Shown: positions 17,201 through 25,227 of the stretch, piece after piece | Layout: each line of letters opens with the position of its first letter | Numbering within the stretch: position 1 is the stretch's first letter | Origin: an uncultured Clostridia bacterium | GTDB taxonomy: Bacteria; Bacillota; Clostridia; Christensenellales; Borkfalkiaceae | Length of the DNA: 35,973 bases | Assembly (NCBI GenBank): GCA_930989535.1 | Contig: CAKNLK010000022.1 | Coordinates: 1 to 35,973, forward strand | Direction of reading: 5' to 3' | Made by a program: the position numbers and the translations under genes | Notes under the pieces: generated by a model | What the model was told of the DNA's origin: nothing | What the model saw: the letters and a program-made list of their open reading frames with translations, nothing else | Databases searched by the model: none

Positions 17201-17416
17201 GGAGAGCGCCTTTCTGCCCCCCGCGCCGCGCAGAAAGCGGGCGAAGGTGGCGACGGAAGTATCGAACGCGGCGCCCTGGGCGCGCGCGACGGCGCGCTCC
17301 GCCTCCAAGGTGAGCCTGTCTTCGCAGAATATGAGGTTGCGCTCCCCGCGCGGAAGTCCCGCCAGATAATCCATGAGTTCCGTGATGGAAGGAGCGATAA
17401 TAATTTTGACCTGCAT
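14210..17416 (-). CDS. addB: AddB subunit of the ATP-dependent nuclease, Walker-less
   Basis: The 1068-residue partner of AddA. The C-terminal nuclease domain has GKIDRVDRCGEYARVVDYKT. The iron-sulfur ligands match the AddB pattern: one Cys in GYFNCPYRNF and three in ACDFCPYGGMC (C-x2-C-x5-C). The N-terminus, where Bacillus AddB has a Walker A loop, begins MQVKIIIAPSITELMDYLAG and contains no GxxGxGK, so ATP binding here is probably lost, as in RexB-like proteins. The start at 17416 has AGAGGA about 7 bases upstream. It is the first gene of the addB-addA operon. It is called AddB rather than RexB because the Fe-S cysteines are kept; the distinction is not certain. Confidence 0.9.
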   Translation of the reverse strand: MQVKIIIAPSITELMDYLAGLPRGERNLIFCEDRLTLEAERAVARAQGAAFDTSVATFARFLRGAGGRKALSKQGSVLVVGAIAARRAGELKCFGKNPSACAGRLYETIAQLRAALVTPEMLDEARAGADRLLSEKLADISLVYRDYLAFLDTGYVDESGVLAGLPAAMEEGNAAGANIVFAGFTSFTRQAAEGIFAALRLAKTVTGVFIGGEEELYTNEAANAFEKYCRRAGAQCERVALPSRACAAAEALRRGLYDPVRGAPLPCANVHIFEAADETDELSFIAAMIKSEVSRGARWRDIALFLPPDAAGYSVGLEKLFSEYKIPYYADAKRSLAAHPLAKFLLRYFALISEGFDSADADAFIGNPFFGERGSCEAYRNYLLKYANFRGGVKRPIKYPQNDGAAKRGGKDVNAEPLVLEAMRGRFLAPFEGAKPAMLCAEYCRLARRLFDLFECEKTQEALAQKLEEAGMFAEREFMLRGLDGILRVLGEAEELAGGERRRAEEFSASLAEALNALEVSLIPQYADAVFVGNLTESKQRACKIVFAAGLTADVPPAGADTALISDKDIDRLRSLQVEISPKIREVNARARENAALALCSFAEKLYLSYPLARGGEECKKSELVDEARACLCAQSGKPLAALTRAALERSEKTDRTAYIRYLSSLSSEHIPAVRELLARADSYRRGRGDFSAHAGLLAALRARGAAPDALLFPAEKDKNFIPNAAELAFRGKHTVSPTFIEGYFNCPYRNFAERGLGLQEREEQSVRVTDTGNFMHEVLRRLADNMPSLNAGNCEEFVRETARALLEKPPYCYLKDTAEGEYSASALENEAAVVGKNVFEQIDGSDFTVAAAEQTFGYPGSPFRGIALLSGERKISLAGKIDRVDRCGEYARVVDYKTGSFDVSAENYYTGRKLQLELYLSAAAKGGRPAGAYYFPARLAFTSPDTDSPFRMQGFTVGDDVVVKMSDRSVEPGQKSRFIDAYYQNKRKKALEGEDFEAFIAYSVLAAQSCAKETEAGCIAASPYRGACDFCPYGGMCGHDVSAPPRSEKKVTGEEIVNIVKKRRGDL

Positions 17417-17486
17417 GAGCTTGTCCTCTCGCGCCGATATGCGCTTTTGCGGCAAAACTTTTCAAACAAAAGTTCGCCTTTCAATA

Positions 17487-17516
17487 AGTATACCACATTT
17501 GCGCGGGGAATGTATA
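17487..17516 (-). promoter_or_regulatory. Probable addBA promoter
   Basis: On the minus strand TGG-TATACT (17495 to 17487) gives an extended -10. TATACA 18 bases upstream matches four of six -35 bases. Confidence 0.55.
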
Positions 17517-17558
17517 ATACATTTTTGCGATTTTCAACTGTTTTTCACCCGTTTTGTT

Positions 17559-17587
17559 TTTACAAATCGCGCAATTTATGGTATACT
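17559..17587 (+). promoter_or_regulatory. Promoter of the lipoprotein gene
   Basis: TTTACA (17559-17564), 17 bases, TATACT (17582-17587), with TGG just before the -10. It is divergent from the addBA promoter. Confidence 0.75.
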
Positions 17588-17644
17588 GTATTTTGCAGAC
17601 AATTTTTCCTTCTGCGCAATCTTAAAAAAATCGGAGAATACCGA

Positions 17645-18832
17645 ATGAAAAAATTCTTTGCGGCGGCGGCGCTGGCAACGGCGGCCCTTCTGCTGTTTAC
17701 CGGCTGTTCCGCACAAATCACCGCCGACATTTCCTCGGGTTGGTTTACCGACCCCGCGACCGCTTTCGAGAGCACCTTCTACGAATCGCTCGACTATACC
17801 GTGGGCTTTAACAACTCTGCTTCGAACACCACCGGCCTGACCATCGACGTCGATTCTAAAAACAGTTCCTATAACATCACGACGAAGGCGCTCTCCAATT
17901 ACACCGTGCCCGGCACGAACATCCAATACTCGAACGTGTATTATCTGAAATCCACGCTGACGGTGAGCGCGACGTACCGCTTCGTCCACGACGGCGAAAC
18001 GCTTGAATGGTCGTTCGGCGGCACGCACGACACCGACGCTGCCAACGAGGATTTCGCGCCCGAAGACGCCGATTCCGTCGTAATGGAGGTTTGGTTCACC
18101 TCCGCAAACAGTACTGCGGCAGGCACGCAGGAAACATGCCCTGCATACAGCCCCATCCGCAGCGTACAGACGGTGCGCTCGCACGGCTCTTCCGCCTCCG
18201 TCATCGACGGCAATAAAATGTTCATGTCCATGTACGACTTCAGCATAACCATCGACTACAACCGGACATGCCAAAACGCGACCGCCGCTTATACCGATAA
18301 CTTCGCCGATTTGACGGACGAGGAGCGCGCTGCGAACGAATATGTGCGCAAAGCCCCCACCCTCTTCCCCGACAGCCGCGACTTGAAAGATTTGCAAAAG
18401 AATTATACCTGCGTGGACAACGCACAGCTTTTATTCATCGCCCGCGGGCTGGCGATGAATACCGACACCTCGCATACCCTGACGGTGGTAAGCGGCGTAG
18501 CGAACAATTACCCCGCCACCCAAAGCATCTCGTGCAGCGAGCTCGTCAACAGCCACGCGAATTTTACGATGGTAAATGCGGACGGGAGTGAAAGCGTCTA
18601 TGACGACAATAAAGAAGAAATCCCCGTTGCGCGCATGAGGTTTGCCTTGGCAAACACCGGATCGAACATCGGCGAGAACACAACTGTGACGTATGCACAG
18701 CGCACAGCGAGCGGAGCGAACACCAACCGCTGCCTGCCCCTGCACATCGAAACGCCCTACGGCTGGAATATCGGCAACTACGAATACACGCTGGAAAAAG
18801 CAACCTACCAGGCCCCCGCCGAACAGGCTTGA
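17645..18832 (+). CDS. Predicted lipoprotein of unknown function
   Basis: A 395-residue protein with a clear lipoprotein signal: two lysines, a hydrophobic stretch and the lipobox FTGC with Cys21, so it should be lipid-anchored on the outer face of the membrane. The mature part is rich in Ser, Thr, Asn and Asp, with alternating beta-strand-like segments (for example VYYLKSTLTVSATYRFVHDG). I recognise no catalytic motif or named domain. The start at 17645 has GGAG 8 bases upstream and a good promoter 60 bases upstream. It is a single gene with its own terminator, on the opposite strand from addBA. It may be a ligand-binding or adhesive surface protein; this is only a guess from composition. 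Confidence 0.8.
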   Translation: MKKFFAAAALATAALLLFTGCSAQITADISSGWFTDPATAFESTFYESLDYTVGFNNSASNTTGLTIDVDSKNSSYNITTKALSNYTVPGTNIQYSNVYYLKSTLTVSATYRFVHDGETLEWSFGGTHDTDAANEDFAPEDADSVVMEVWFTSANSTAAGTQETCPAYSPIRSVQTVRSHGSSASVIDGNKMFMSMYDFSITIDYNRTCQNATAAYTDNFADLTDEERAANEYVRKAPTLFPDSRDLKDLQKNYTCVDNAQLLFIARGLAMNTDTSHTLTVVSGVANNYPATQSISCSELVNSHANFTMVNADGSESVYDDNKEEIPVARMRFALANTGSNIGENTTVTYAQRTASGANTNRCLPLHIETPYGWNIGNYEYTLEKATYQAPAEQA

Positions 18833-18852
18833 ACAAAACGAAAAACAAAGCG

Positions 18853-18884
18853 GCGCCCCCGAAAAATTTCGGGGGCGCGTTTTT
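18853..18884 (+). terminator. Terminator of the lipoprotein gene
   Basis: GCGCCCCCGA and TCGGGGGCGC (18853-18878) form a perfect 10-bp stem followed by GTTTTT, 20 bases past the stop codon. Confidence 0.9.
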
Positions 18885-18891
18885 ATTGCCT

Positions 18892-19033
18892 TTATTCACG
18901 AAAATCTCACTGCGCTTTTGCGGCTGCGCACGAGGCCTAGTTCTCGCAATACCCTAACGGGTATCGCTCGCTTCCGCCTCGGCTCCGCCGCCTTTGTTCA
19001 CGAAAATCTCGCTTCACTGCGATTTTCCGTGAG
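18892..19033 (-). repeat. Direct repeats and a reversed terminal-type hairpin
   Basis: TTCACGAAAATCTC occurs near 18895 and again at 18997, about 100 bases apart. From the second copy a hairpin forms with GATTTTCCGTGA (18998-19033). Its outer sequence CTCACGG...CGTGAA, read on the minus strand, is that of the terminal hairpins of the structured repeat family, but in the opposite orientation. A small ATACCC/GGGTAT hairpin lies between the repeats. No gene is visible. Confidence 0.5.
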
Positions 19034-19038
19034 TCTGT

Positions 19039-19438
19039 GGTTTTATATTTTAATAATCGAATGCGCGTTTGAGAACCGCGCTTCTCAAAAAGCGCACCTA
19101 AGTTGCCGCACTCATACGGCTTTTGCAGGAAAAGTGAACGCGGCACTTAAAATAATTACTCGCGCAAGCAAAACGACGCTTTTGGAAAAGCGCACCCGAA
19201 TTGCCGCATACTTGCGGCTTACGGGAAGATGGTGAATTTTTAGTAATCACTTGAAAAAGGCAAAACCGCGCTTTTGCCTTTTTCCCCCGATTTGCCGAAA
19301 GGCTCACGGAAGGGGTGAAAACGCCGCGCATAATTATGGCGTGCCCCAAAAAAGCGCGGCGTTGAGGGGAAAACCGCTCGGGTTTCCCCTCAAAATCGCA
19401 CAATTTCGCAGCCGTCAGCTCGGCGAGAAATTGGCGAG
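19039..19438 (+). repeat. Structured intergenic repeat, copy 4 (three front units)
   Basis: It begins GGTTTTATATTTTAATAATC. Three front hairpins follow in tandem: TTGAGAA-CCGCGC-TTCTCAA (about 19069-19088), CAAAA-CGACGC-TTTTG (about 19169-19184) and a 12-bp version AAAAAGGCAAAA-CCGCGC with its complement (about 19255-19284). Each is followed by a CCG-type hairpin and a G(G/A)(T/A)GTGAA-like stretch. The central stem is a perfect 10 bp (19320-19329 with 19354-19363) around a loop with TTATGGCGTGCCCC. Then come GAGGGGAAA...TTTCCCCTC and the terminal hairpin with loop TCAGCT. It ends a few bases from the asnB stop codon. Confidence 0.85.
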
Positions 19439-19442
19439 CTAT

Positions 19443-21026
19443 TTACTTCCCGCTATCCCCGTAGTTCGCCAATACGCGGGCGCTGGGGTCGTTTACGTTG
19501 CAGCCCGCCCAGCTCTTGTTCGGCATCCAGAAATCCTTGACCATTTCCGCCTGGCCGGGGTAGTACTTTTCAAAAATTTCCCGATACAAGAGGCTCTCCT
19601 TCGTAAACGGTTTGGCATGGTAGGCGTACTTTTCGGCGATTTCCTGCCAATCTTCGCCGTACCGCCCTTCGGCGTATTCCTTTAAATCGTCGACCATGGA
19701 ATGCCCGACCGCGTCGGAGAACGCCGCCTTTTCGCGATACAGGATATCGTGCGGGAGCCAATCCCCCTCGAAGGCGCGGCGCAGCAGGTACTTGCCCTTG
19801 CCGTACCTGTTCAGCTTCAATTCGGGGTCGATGCTCATGACGTAGCGCACGAAATCGAGGTCGCCGAAGGGCACGCGCGCCTCCATCGAGTGGACGGAGA
19901 TGCAGCGGTCGGCGCGCAACACGTCGTACATGTGCAGTTCGCGCACCCGCTTTTGCGATTCCCGCTGAAATTCCGCCGCGGATGGCGCAAAATCGGTGTA
20001 CTTGTAGCCGAACAGCTCGTCGGAAATTTCGCCCGTCAAAAGCACGCGCACATCCGTCGTCTGATGAATGGCGCGGCACAAAAGGTACATGCCCATGGAC
20101 GCGCGGATGGTGGTGATGTCGTAGGTGGCGAGCGCCGCGATGACCTCTTCGAGGGAGGAAAGCACCTCCCCGCGCGTCATGTAAATTTCGTGGTGTTCGG
20201 AGCCGATGTAGTCCGCAACCTCGCGGGCGTACTTTAAGTCGATGGCGTCCTTGTCCATGCCGATGGCGAAAGTTTGGATGGGCTTTTTGAGCATCCTCTG
20301 CCCGATGGAACAGACGAGCGAACTGTCCAGCCCGCCCGAGAGGAGAAAGCCGAGGGGCGCGTCGCTGTCCAGCCGCTTTTCCACGCCCGCAATCAGCTTT
20401 TCGCGGATGTTTCTGCAGATTTCGTCTAAACTCCCGCGGGTGTACTCCTTGACGGCGGCGATGTCGCAATAGCTGCGGAACTTGCCGTTTTTGTAGTATT
20501 TGCCGGGCGGGAATGGGTAAATTTCGCCGTAAACCAACCCCTCGAGGTTTTTCGGCTCGCTCGCGAAGACGATGGCGCCGTTCTCCAGATACCCGTAGTA
20601 GAGCGGCCGGATGCCGATGGGGTCGCGCGCGGCGATGTACTCGCCCGTTTCGCCGTCGTACAGCACGAGCGCGAACTCCGCGTCGAGCATTCTGAACATG
20701 CCCGTGCCGTGCTCGGCGTACAGCGGGAGCAGGATTTCACAGTCGCTCTCCGAATGGAAGGCGTACCCCCTTTGCTCCAATTCTTTTTTCAGCGGGCGGA
20801 AGCCGTAAATTTCGCCGTTGCAGACGAGGCGGTTTTTACCCATCCAGAAGGGCTGCATCCCCTCCGCGTTCAGCCCCATGATGGCGAGGCGGTGGAAGCC
20901 CATCCAGCCCGAGGGCGTCTCTTCCAGCGCGGTCATGTCCGGCCCGCGCGAAACCGTTCTGTAAAAGCAGCGCCGCATGCGCTCCTGATCCACGTCCTTG
21001 CTCGTACAGCAGAAGATCGAACACAT
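19443..21026 (-). CDS. asnB: Asparagine synthase (glutamine-hydrolysing)
   Basis: A 527-residue AsnB, making asparagine from aspartate with glutamine as nitrogen donor and ATP cleaved to AMP. The catalytic Cys2 follows the start Met (MCSIFCC), so the start at 21026 is well fixed, with AGGAG 9 bases before it. The glutaminase half shows GFHRLAIMGLN and LVCNGEIYGF. The synthetase half has the ATP-pyrophosphatase loop FLLSGGLDSSLVCSIG and LLTGEISDELFGYKY. Length is close to Escherichia coli AsnB (554). It is the last gene of the long glt-antar-dapF-pyrG-dapL run, 22 bases after dapL, and ends next to a structured repeat. Confidence 0.95.
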   Translation of the reverse strand: MCSIFCCTSKDVDQERMRRCFYRTVSRGPDMTALEETPSGWMGFHRLAIMGLNAEGMQPFWMGKNRLVCNGEIYGFRPLKKELEQRGYAFHSESDCEILLPLYAEHGTGMFRMLDAEFALVLYDGETGEYIAARDPIGIRPLYYGYLENGAIVFASEPKNLEGLVYGEIYPFPPGKYYKNGKFRSYCDIAAVKEYTRGSLDEICRNIREKLIAGVEKRLDSDAPLGFLLSGGLDSSLVCSIGQRMLKKPIQTFAIGMDKDAIDLKYAREVADYIGSEHHEIYMTRGEVLSSLEEVIAALATYDITTIRASMGMYLLCRAIHQTTDVRVLLTGEISDELFGYKYTDFAPSAAEFQRESQKRVRELHMYDVLRADRCISVHSMEARVPFGDLDFVRYVMSIDPELKLNRYGKGKYLLRRAFEGDWLPHDILYREKAAFSDAVGHSMVDDLKEYAEGRYGEDWQEIAEKYAYHAKPFTKESLLYREIFEKYYPGQAEMVKDFWMPNKSWAGCNVNDPSARVLANYGDSGK

Positions 21027-21048
21027 TTTTTTGCTCTCCTGTGATGCT

Positions 21049-22230
21049 CTAACCGAATAATTCCTGCAATTTTTTGCACGCCTTTTGCACCGTCGCCCCG
21101 TCCGCAAAGGCGGTGAGGCGGAAGTACCCTTCCCCGTTTCTGCCGAACCCGCCGCCCGGCGTGCCGACTACGCCGGCTCTTTCCAAAAGATAGTCGAAAA
21201 AAGCAAAGCTGTCGGAAAACCCGGGGCATTTCAGCCACACGTAGGGCGAATTTTTGCCGCCCGTATACCAGATTTTCAGCCCGTCGAGCGCCGCGCAGAT
21301 GGTTTTTGCGTTCGCGCGGTAGGCGGAAATATTTTGCCGTATCTGCTCCAACCCCGCCGACGAAAAGGCCGCCGCCGCGCCTCTTTGCACGATGTAGCTG
21401 ACGCCGTTGAACTTGGTCGTCTGCCGCCGCAGCCACATTCGGTGCAGGTTCATCCCCTCCCGCTCGAGCGCGAAGGGCACCACCGTGTAGCCGCACCGCG
21501 TGCCCGTAAAGCCCGCCGTTTTGGAGAAGGAACAGAATTCAATGGCGCACTCCCTTGCACCCTCCACCTCGTAGATGCTGCGCGCGAGCCCCGCTTCGGA
21601 TACGAAGCTCTCGTACGCGGCGTCGTACAAAATCACCGCGCCCCGCCTGTTCGCATACTCCACCCAAGCGCGGAGCTGCTTGACGGAGTACGCCGCACCC
21701 GTGGGGTTGTTGGGCGAGCAGATATAGATGATATCCGCCTCGATGTTCTCGTCGGGCATGGGCAAAAAGCCGTTTTGCTCATTCGCCGCGGCAAATACGA
21801 TTTTGCGCCCCGCCATCGTGTTCGTATCGACGTACACGGGATACACGGGGTCGGGGATAAGCACGGTATTTTCCGCTCCGAACAGGTCGAGGACGTTCCC
21901 CAAATCGCTCTTCGCGCCGTCGGACACGAATATCTCGTCCGCGTCCAAAAAAACGCCGAACGTCTTGTAATAATCGCGTATCGCCTCGCGCAGGAAGGGA
22001 TATCCCTGCTCGGGGCCGTAGCCGCGGAAGGTCGCCTTTTCCCCCTGCTCGCGCGCGGCCTCCTCCATTGCCGAAACGACAGCGGGCGCGAGGGGGAGGG
22101 TTACGTCGCCGATGCCCATTTTCAGAATTTCGCGTTCGGGGTACTTTGAAGCGAACGCCGCGACCTTGCGGGCGATATCCGAAAAGAGATAGCTCTCCTT
22201 CAAATTGCGGTAGTTTTGGTTGATTTTCAT
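21049..22230 (-). CDS. dapL: LL-diaminopimelate aminotransferase
   Basis: A 393-residue fold-type I PLP enzyme converting tetrahydrodipicolinate directly to LL-diaminopimelate with glutamate as amino donor, for lysine and cell-wall synthesis. DapL marks include the N-terminal [53 protein letters not shown] and the PLP lysine in [15 protein letters not shown]. The start ATG overlaps the pyrG stop as ATGA. DapF, the next enzyme in the pathway, is encoded two genes upstream in the same operon, which supports the assignment over other aminotransferases. Confidence 0.93.
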   Translation of the reverse strand: MKINQNYRNLKESYLFSDIARKVAAFASKYPEREILKMGIGDVTLPLAPAVVSAMEEAAREQGEKATFRGYGPEQGYPFLREAIRDYYKTFGVFLDADEIFVSDGAKSDLGNVLDLFGAENTVLIPDPVYPVYVDTNTMAGRKIVFAAANEQNGFLPMPDENIEADIIYICSPNNPTGAAYSVKQLRAWVEYANRRGAVILYDAAYESFVSEAGLARSIYEVEGARECAIEFCSFSKTAGFTGTRCGYTVVPFALEREGMNLHRMWLRRQTTKFNGVSYIVQRGAAAAFSSAGLEQIRQNISAYRANAKTICAALDGLKIWYTGGKNSPYVWLKCPGFSDSFAFFDYLLERAGVVGTPGGGFGRNGEGYFRLTAFADGATVQKACKKLQELFG

Positions 22231-23849
22231 GCCTGTTTGCCCCCTTTGGCGGGTTTTTGTACCCCGTTCAGTGCCGCGCGGACGAACTCGCGGAAGAGCG
22301 GGTGCGCCGCGTTGGGGCGGGACTTGAATTCGGGGTGGAACTGCACCCCCACGAAAAAGCGGTTGTTCGGGATTTCCACCGCCTCGACGAGGCGGCCGTC
22401 GGGCGAGGTGCCCGAAAGAACCATGCCCGCCCCCTCGAACGCTTCGCGGTAGTCGTTGTTGAACTCGAAGCGGTGGCGGTGCCGCTCGGAGATGAGCGCC
22501 TTTCCGTAGGCCGCGAACAGCCTCGTCCCCTCCCGCACTTTGCAGGGGTACGCGCCCAAACGCATGGTGCCGCCCATCTTTACGCCCAGTTGGTCGGGCA
22601 TGATATCGATGACGCTGTGCGCGCCCGCGGGGGAAAATTCGGAGGAGTCGGCGTCGGGAATGTTCAATACGTTCCGCGCAAACTCGATGACCGCCGTCTG
22701 CATCCCCAGGCAGATGCCGAGGTAGGGCACGTCGTTTTCCCGCGCGTACTTCGCTGCGGCGATTTTACCCTCGATGCCGCGGCCGCCGAAGCCGCCCGGC
22801 ACCAGGATGCCGTCCGCCCCCTGCAGAGCGCGCGGCGCATTTTCGGGGGTGAGTTCCTCGCTGTCTACCCAGTCGATTTCCACCTTCGCGCCGTTTTCAA
22901 AGCCGGCGTGCGTGAGCGCCTCGGCGACGGACAGGTACGCGTCGTGCAGCTGCACGTACTTGCCGACGAGGGCGATGCGCACGTTCTTTTCGCACGACTT
23001 TGCGCGGCGGAGCATCGCGTTCCAGTCGGAGAGGTCGATTTCGCGGGGAGAAAGCCCCAGCTTGCGGCAGACGATGGCGGAGAGGTTCTCCCCTTCCAGC
23101 ATAACGGGCGCCTCGTACAGGAGGGGCAGGGTGCGGTTTTCGATGACGCAGTCGCTCTCCACGTTGCAGAACATGGCGATCTTCTTTTTGATGTCGTCGG
23201 GCAGGGGCGCATCGACGCGGGCGACGATGATGTCGGGCACGATGCCCATGCCCTGCAATTCCTTGACGGAGTGCTGGGTGGGCTTGGACTTGAACTCGCA
23301 CGAGCCGGAGATGTACGGCACGAGGGTGACGTGGATGAAGCAGCAGTTCTCCCTGCCCTGCTCCATCGACACCTGGCGGATGGCCTCGATGAAGGGCTGG
23401 CTCTCGATATCGCCGATGGTGCCGCCGATTTCGGTGATGACGATATCCGCGTTGTTGTGCGCGCCCACGCTGTAAATGAACGACTTGATCTCCCCCGTGA
23501 TGTGCGGGATGACCTGCACCGTCTGCCCCAGATACTCGCCGTTGCGCTCCTTGTTGAGAACGTTCCAGTACACCTTGCCCGTGGTGAGGTTGGAAAACTT
23601 ATTGAGGTTTTCGTCGATGAACCGCTCGTAGTGGCCCAGGTCGAGATCGGTTTCGGCGCCGTCGTCGGTGACGAACACCTCGCCGTGCTGGTACGGGCTC
23701 ATGGTGCCGGGGTCGATGTTGATGTACGGGTCGAGCTTCTGCGAGGCGACCTTGTAGCCGCGCGCTTTGAGCAGCCTGCCCAGGCTTGCCGCTGTGATGC
23801 CCTTGCCCAGCCCCGAAACGACGCCGCCCGTTACAAAGATATATTTCAT
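22227..23849 (-). CDS. pyrG: CTP synthase
   Basis: A 540-residue CTP synthase, aminating UTP to CTP with ATP and glutamine. The synthetase half begins [20 protein letters not shown] and has [15 protein letters not shown] and [14 protein letters not shown]. The class I glutaminase half has the nucleophile in YLGICLGMQ and [15 protein letters not shown]. Full length for the family. The start at 23849 overlaps the dapF stop as ATGA, with AGGTGG a few bases upstream; its own stop overlaps the dapL start in the same way. It is one of three glutamine-using enzymes in the operon. Confidence 0.97.
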   Translation of the reverse strand: MKYIFVTGGVVSGLGKGITAASLGRLLKARGYKVASQKLDPYINIDPGTMSPYQHGEVFVTDDGAETDLDLGHYERFIDENLNKFSNLTTGKVYWNVLNKERNGEYLGQTVQVIPHITGEIKSFIYSVGAHNNADIVITEIGGTIGDIESQPFIEAIRQVSMEQGRENCCFIHVTLVPYISGSCEFKSKPTQHSVKELQGMGIVPDIIVARVDAPLPDDIKKKIAMFCNVESDCVIENRTLPLLYEAPVMLEGENLSAIVCRKLGLSPREIDLSDWNAMLRRAKSCEKNVRIALVGKYVQLHDAYLSVAEALTHAGFENGAKVEIDWVDSEELTPENAPRALQGADGILVPGGFGGRGIEGKIAAAKYARENDVPYLGICLGMQTAVIEFARNVLNIPDADSSEFSPAGAHSVIDIMPDQLGVKMGGTMRLGAYPCKVREGTRLFAAYGKALISERHRHRFEFNNDYREAFEGAGMVLSGTSPDGRLVEAVEIPNNRFFVGVQFHPEFKSRPNAAHPLFREFVRAALNGVQKPAKGGKQA

Positions 23850-24679
23850 AATTCCACCTCTCCCGTAAATACGATTTTCGCCTCGCCCGTCATAAAGACC
23901 GTGTCGCCAACGTTGATCGTGAGCGTTCCGCCGCGCAGCCGCACCTCGATATCCTCGCCGCGCGGGAATATCCCCTGTGCCACCGCCGCGGCCGCCGCCG
24001 CGCACGCGCCCGTGCCGCAGGCCAGCGTTTCGCCGCTGCCCCGCTCCCATACCCGCATTTTTAAGGTGCGTTCCCCGATTTTTTGCACAAATTCGGTGTT
24101 TATGCGCTCGGGGAAGACGGGCGCGTTTTCAAACAGCGGGCCGATTTGCGGAAGGTCGAGCGAGTCGGGGTTTTCGAACACCACGCAGTGCGGGTTGCCC
24201 ATGGAAACGCAGGTGATGCGGTGCGTTTCACCCGCGATTTGCACGGGATAGTCAATAATTTGCCGCGCGGGCAGGAGAACGGGAACCTTTTCCGCCTCGA
24301 ACACCGCCGCGCCCATATCCACCCGCACGCGGGGAACGATGCCGTTTTCGGGGTACAGTTTGAGCTTTTTGACGCCGCTCAGCGTTTCGATGGAGAGCGC
24401 TTCCCTTCTCGCCGCGCCGCACTCGTACAGGTATTTGCCCACGCAGCGGATAGCGTTGCCGCACATCTTCCCCTCGCTGCCGTCCGCGTTGAACATGCGC
24501 ATCTTCGCGTCAGCGATATCACTCGGGCAGATGAGCACGATTCCGTCGCCGCCGATGCCCTTGTGCCTGTCGGACAGGCGCACCGCCAACGCCTCGGGCG
24601 AGGCGAGCGGCTCGTGCAGGCAGTCGAAATAGATATAGTCGTTGCCCGCGCCCTCCATTTTGATGAATTTCCGTTTCAT
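23846..24679 (-). CDS. dapF: Diaminopimelate epimerase
   Basis: A 277-residue DapF, turning LL- into meso-diaminopimelate. The two catalytic cysteines sit in their usual contexts: [10 protein letters not shown] in the first half and [10 protein letters not shown] in the second. The N-terminus [13 protein letters not shown] and [10 protein letters not shown] are also typical. The start at 24679 has AGGAGAG about 7 bases upstream. It follows the ANTAR gene by 25 bases with no terminator between, so it appears to be co-transcribed with the glutamate synthase genes. Confidence 0.95.
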   Translation of the reverse strand: MKRKFIKMEGAGNDYIYFDCLHEPLASPEALAVRLSDRHKGIGGDGIVLICPSDIADAKMRMFNADGSEGKMCGNAIRCVGKYLYECGAARREALSIETLSGVKKLKLYPENGIVPRVRVDMGAAVFEAEKVPVLLPARQIIDYPVQIAGETHRITCVSMGNPHCVVFENPDSLDLPQIGPLFENAPVFPERINTEFVQKIGERTLKMRVWERGSGETLACGTGACAAAAAAVAQGIFPRGEDIEVRLRGGTLTINVGDTVFMTGEAKIVFTGEVEL

Positions 24680-24704
24680 TTCGCTCTCTCCTATGCAAAT
24701 TCGC

Positions 24705-25226
24705 TTACGATTCGTACGTCTTTAAAATATCCAGCGCGACCTCGCGGCGGGATACGCGCCTGTCCATCGCCTGCTTTTCGATAAAGCGGTGGGCGTCCTT
24801 CTCCGTCATGCCGAGGTACTGTATCAATGCGCACTTGGCGCGGTCGATGAGTTTGAAGTCGCTGAGCGCCGCCTTCAGCCGCTCGTTCTCCCCCTCCAAG
24901 GCGTGCAGGCGGGCGCGCATTTCCAGCGCAAAGGCGAGCGTCTGCAGCAACACGGCGGCAGAAACGGGGCTCGGCAGATGCACCGCGCCCAAGCCTGCGG
25001 GCGGCTGTACCCCCACGCACAGCACGGCGGCGCCGCTCTTTGCCTGCTCCTCCGCCGCGCTTTGCACCGCTTCCGCACAGAGGGGCGGGAGGAGAATCGC
25101 CGCGTCTATGTCTTTCGCGCGCTCCGAAACATATTCCCGCGCGGCGCGGGCGGCATAGCCGTGTTCGTTTAAGAGCGCGCACACCTTTTTCGCCGCGCCG
25201 CCGCACGCAAGCACCCGCGCGGCCAT
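24705..25226 (-). CDS. ANTAR-domain RNA-binding antitermination regulator
   Basis: A 173-residue protein whose last 55 residues form an ANTAR domain: LKAALSDFKLIDRAKCALIQ then YLGMTEKDAHRFIEKQAMDR, with the conserved Ala and aromatic spacing. ANTAR proteins bind paired hexaloop hairpins in leader RNAs and prevent termination. The first 110 residues look like a worn-down receiver domain: helices and strands are present (ARVLACGG, AAILLPPL, GAAVLCVGV) but the phospho-acceptor aspartate environment is not convincing, so control may not be by phosphorylation. The coiled-coil linker ALEGENERLK is typical. The start at 25226 is 1 base after the preceding stop. The glnA leader carries a likely target. 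Domain call strong; target inferred. Confidence 0.88.
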   Translation of the reverse strand: MAARVLACGGAAKKVCALLNEHGYAARAAREYVSERAKDIDAAILLPPLCAEAVQSAAEEQAKSGAAVLCVGVQPPAGLGAVHLPSPVSAAVLLQTLAFALEMRARLHALEGENERLKAALSDFKLIDRAKCALIQYLGMTEKDAHRFIEKQAMDRRVSRREVALDILKTYES

Positions 25227-25227
25227 A

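Noticed and set aside
15086-18832. Very long open frame on the plus strand opposite addB, joining into the lipoprotein gene
   Set aside because: Its first 2.5 kb is the mirror of addB, which has clear motifs; such long antisense frames are common in GC-rich codon usage. Only the lipoprotein part from 17645 has a ribosome site and promoter.
19201-19250. Resemblance of GGGAAGATGGTGAA in the repeats to part of the cobalamin riboswitch
   Set aside because: The B12-box core (GCCACTG-like) is missing in all copies and the repeats lie at gene 3' ends, not in leaders.
19039-19438. CRISPR array
   Set aside because: The tandem units are not identical direct repeats with regular unique spacers; they are variable hairpins, and no cas gene is present.
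22257-24251. Long plus-strand open frame opposite pyrG and dapF
   Set aside because: It is antisense to two unmistakable enzymes and has no recognisable domain.
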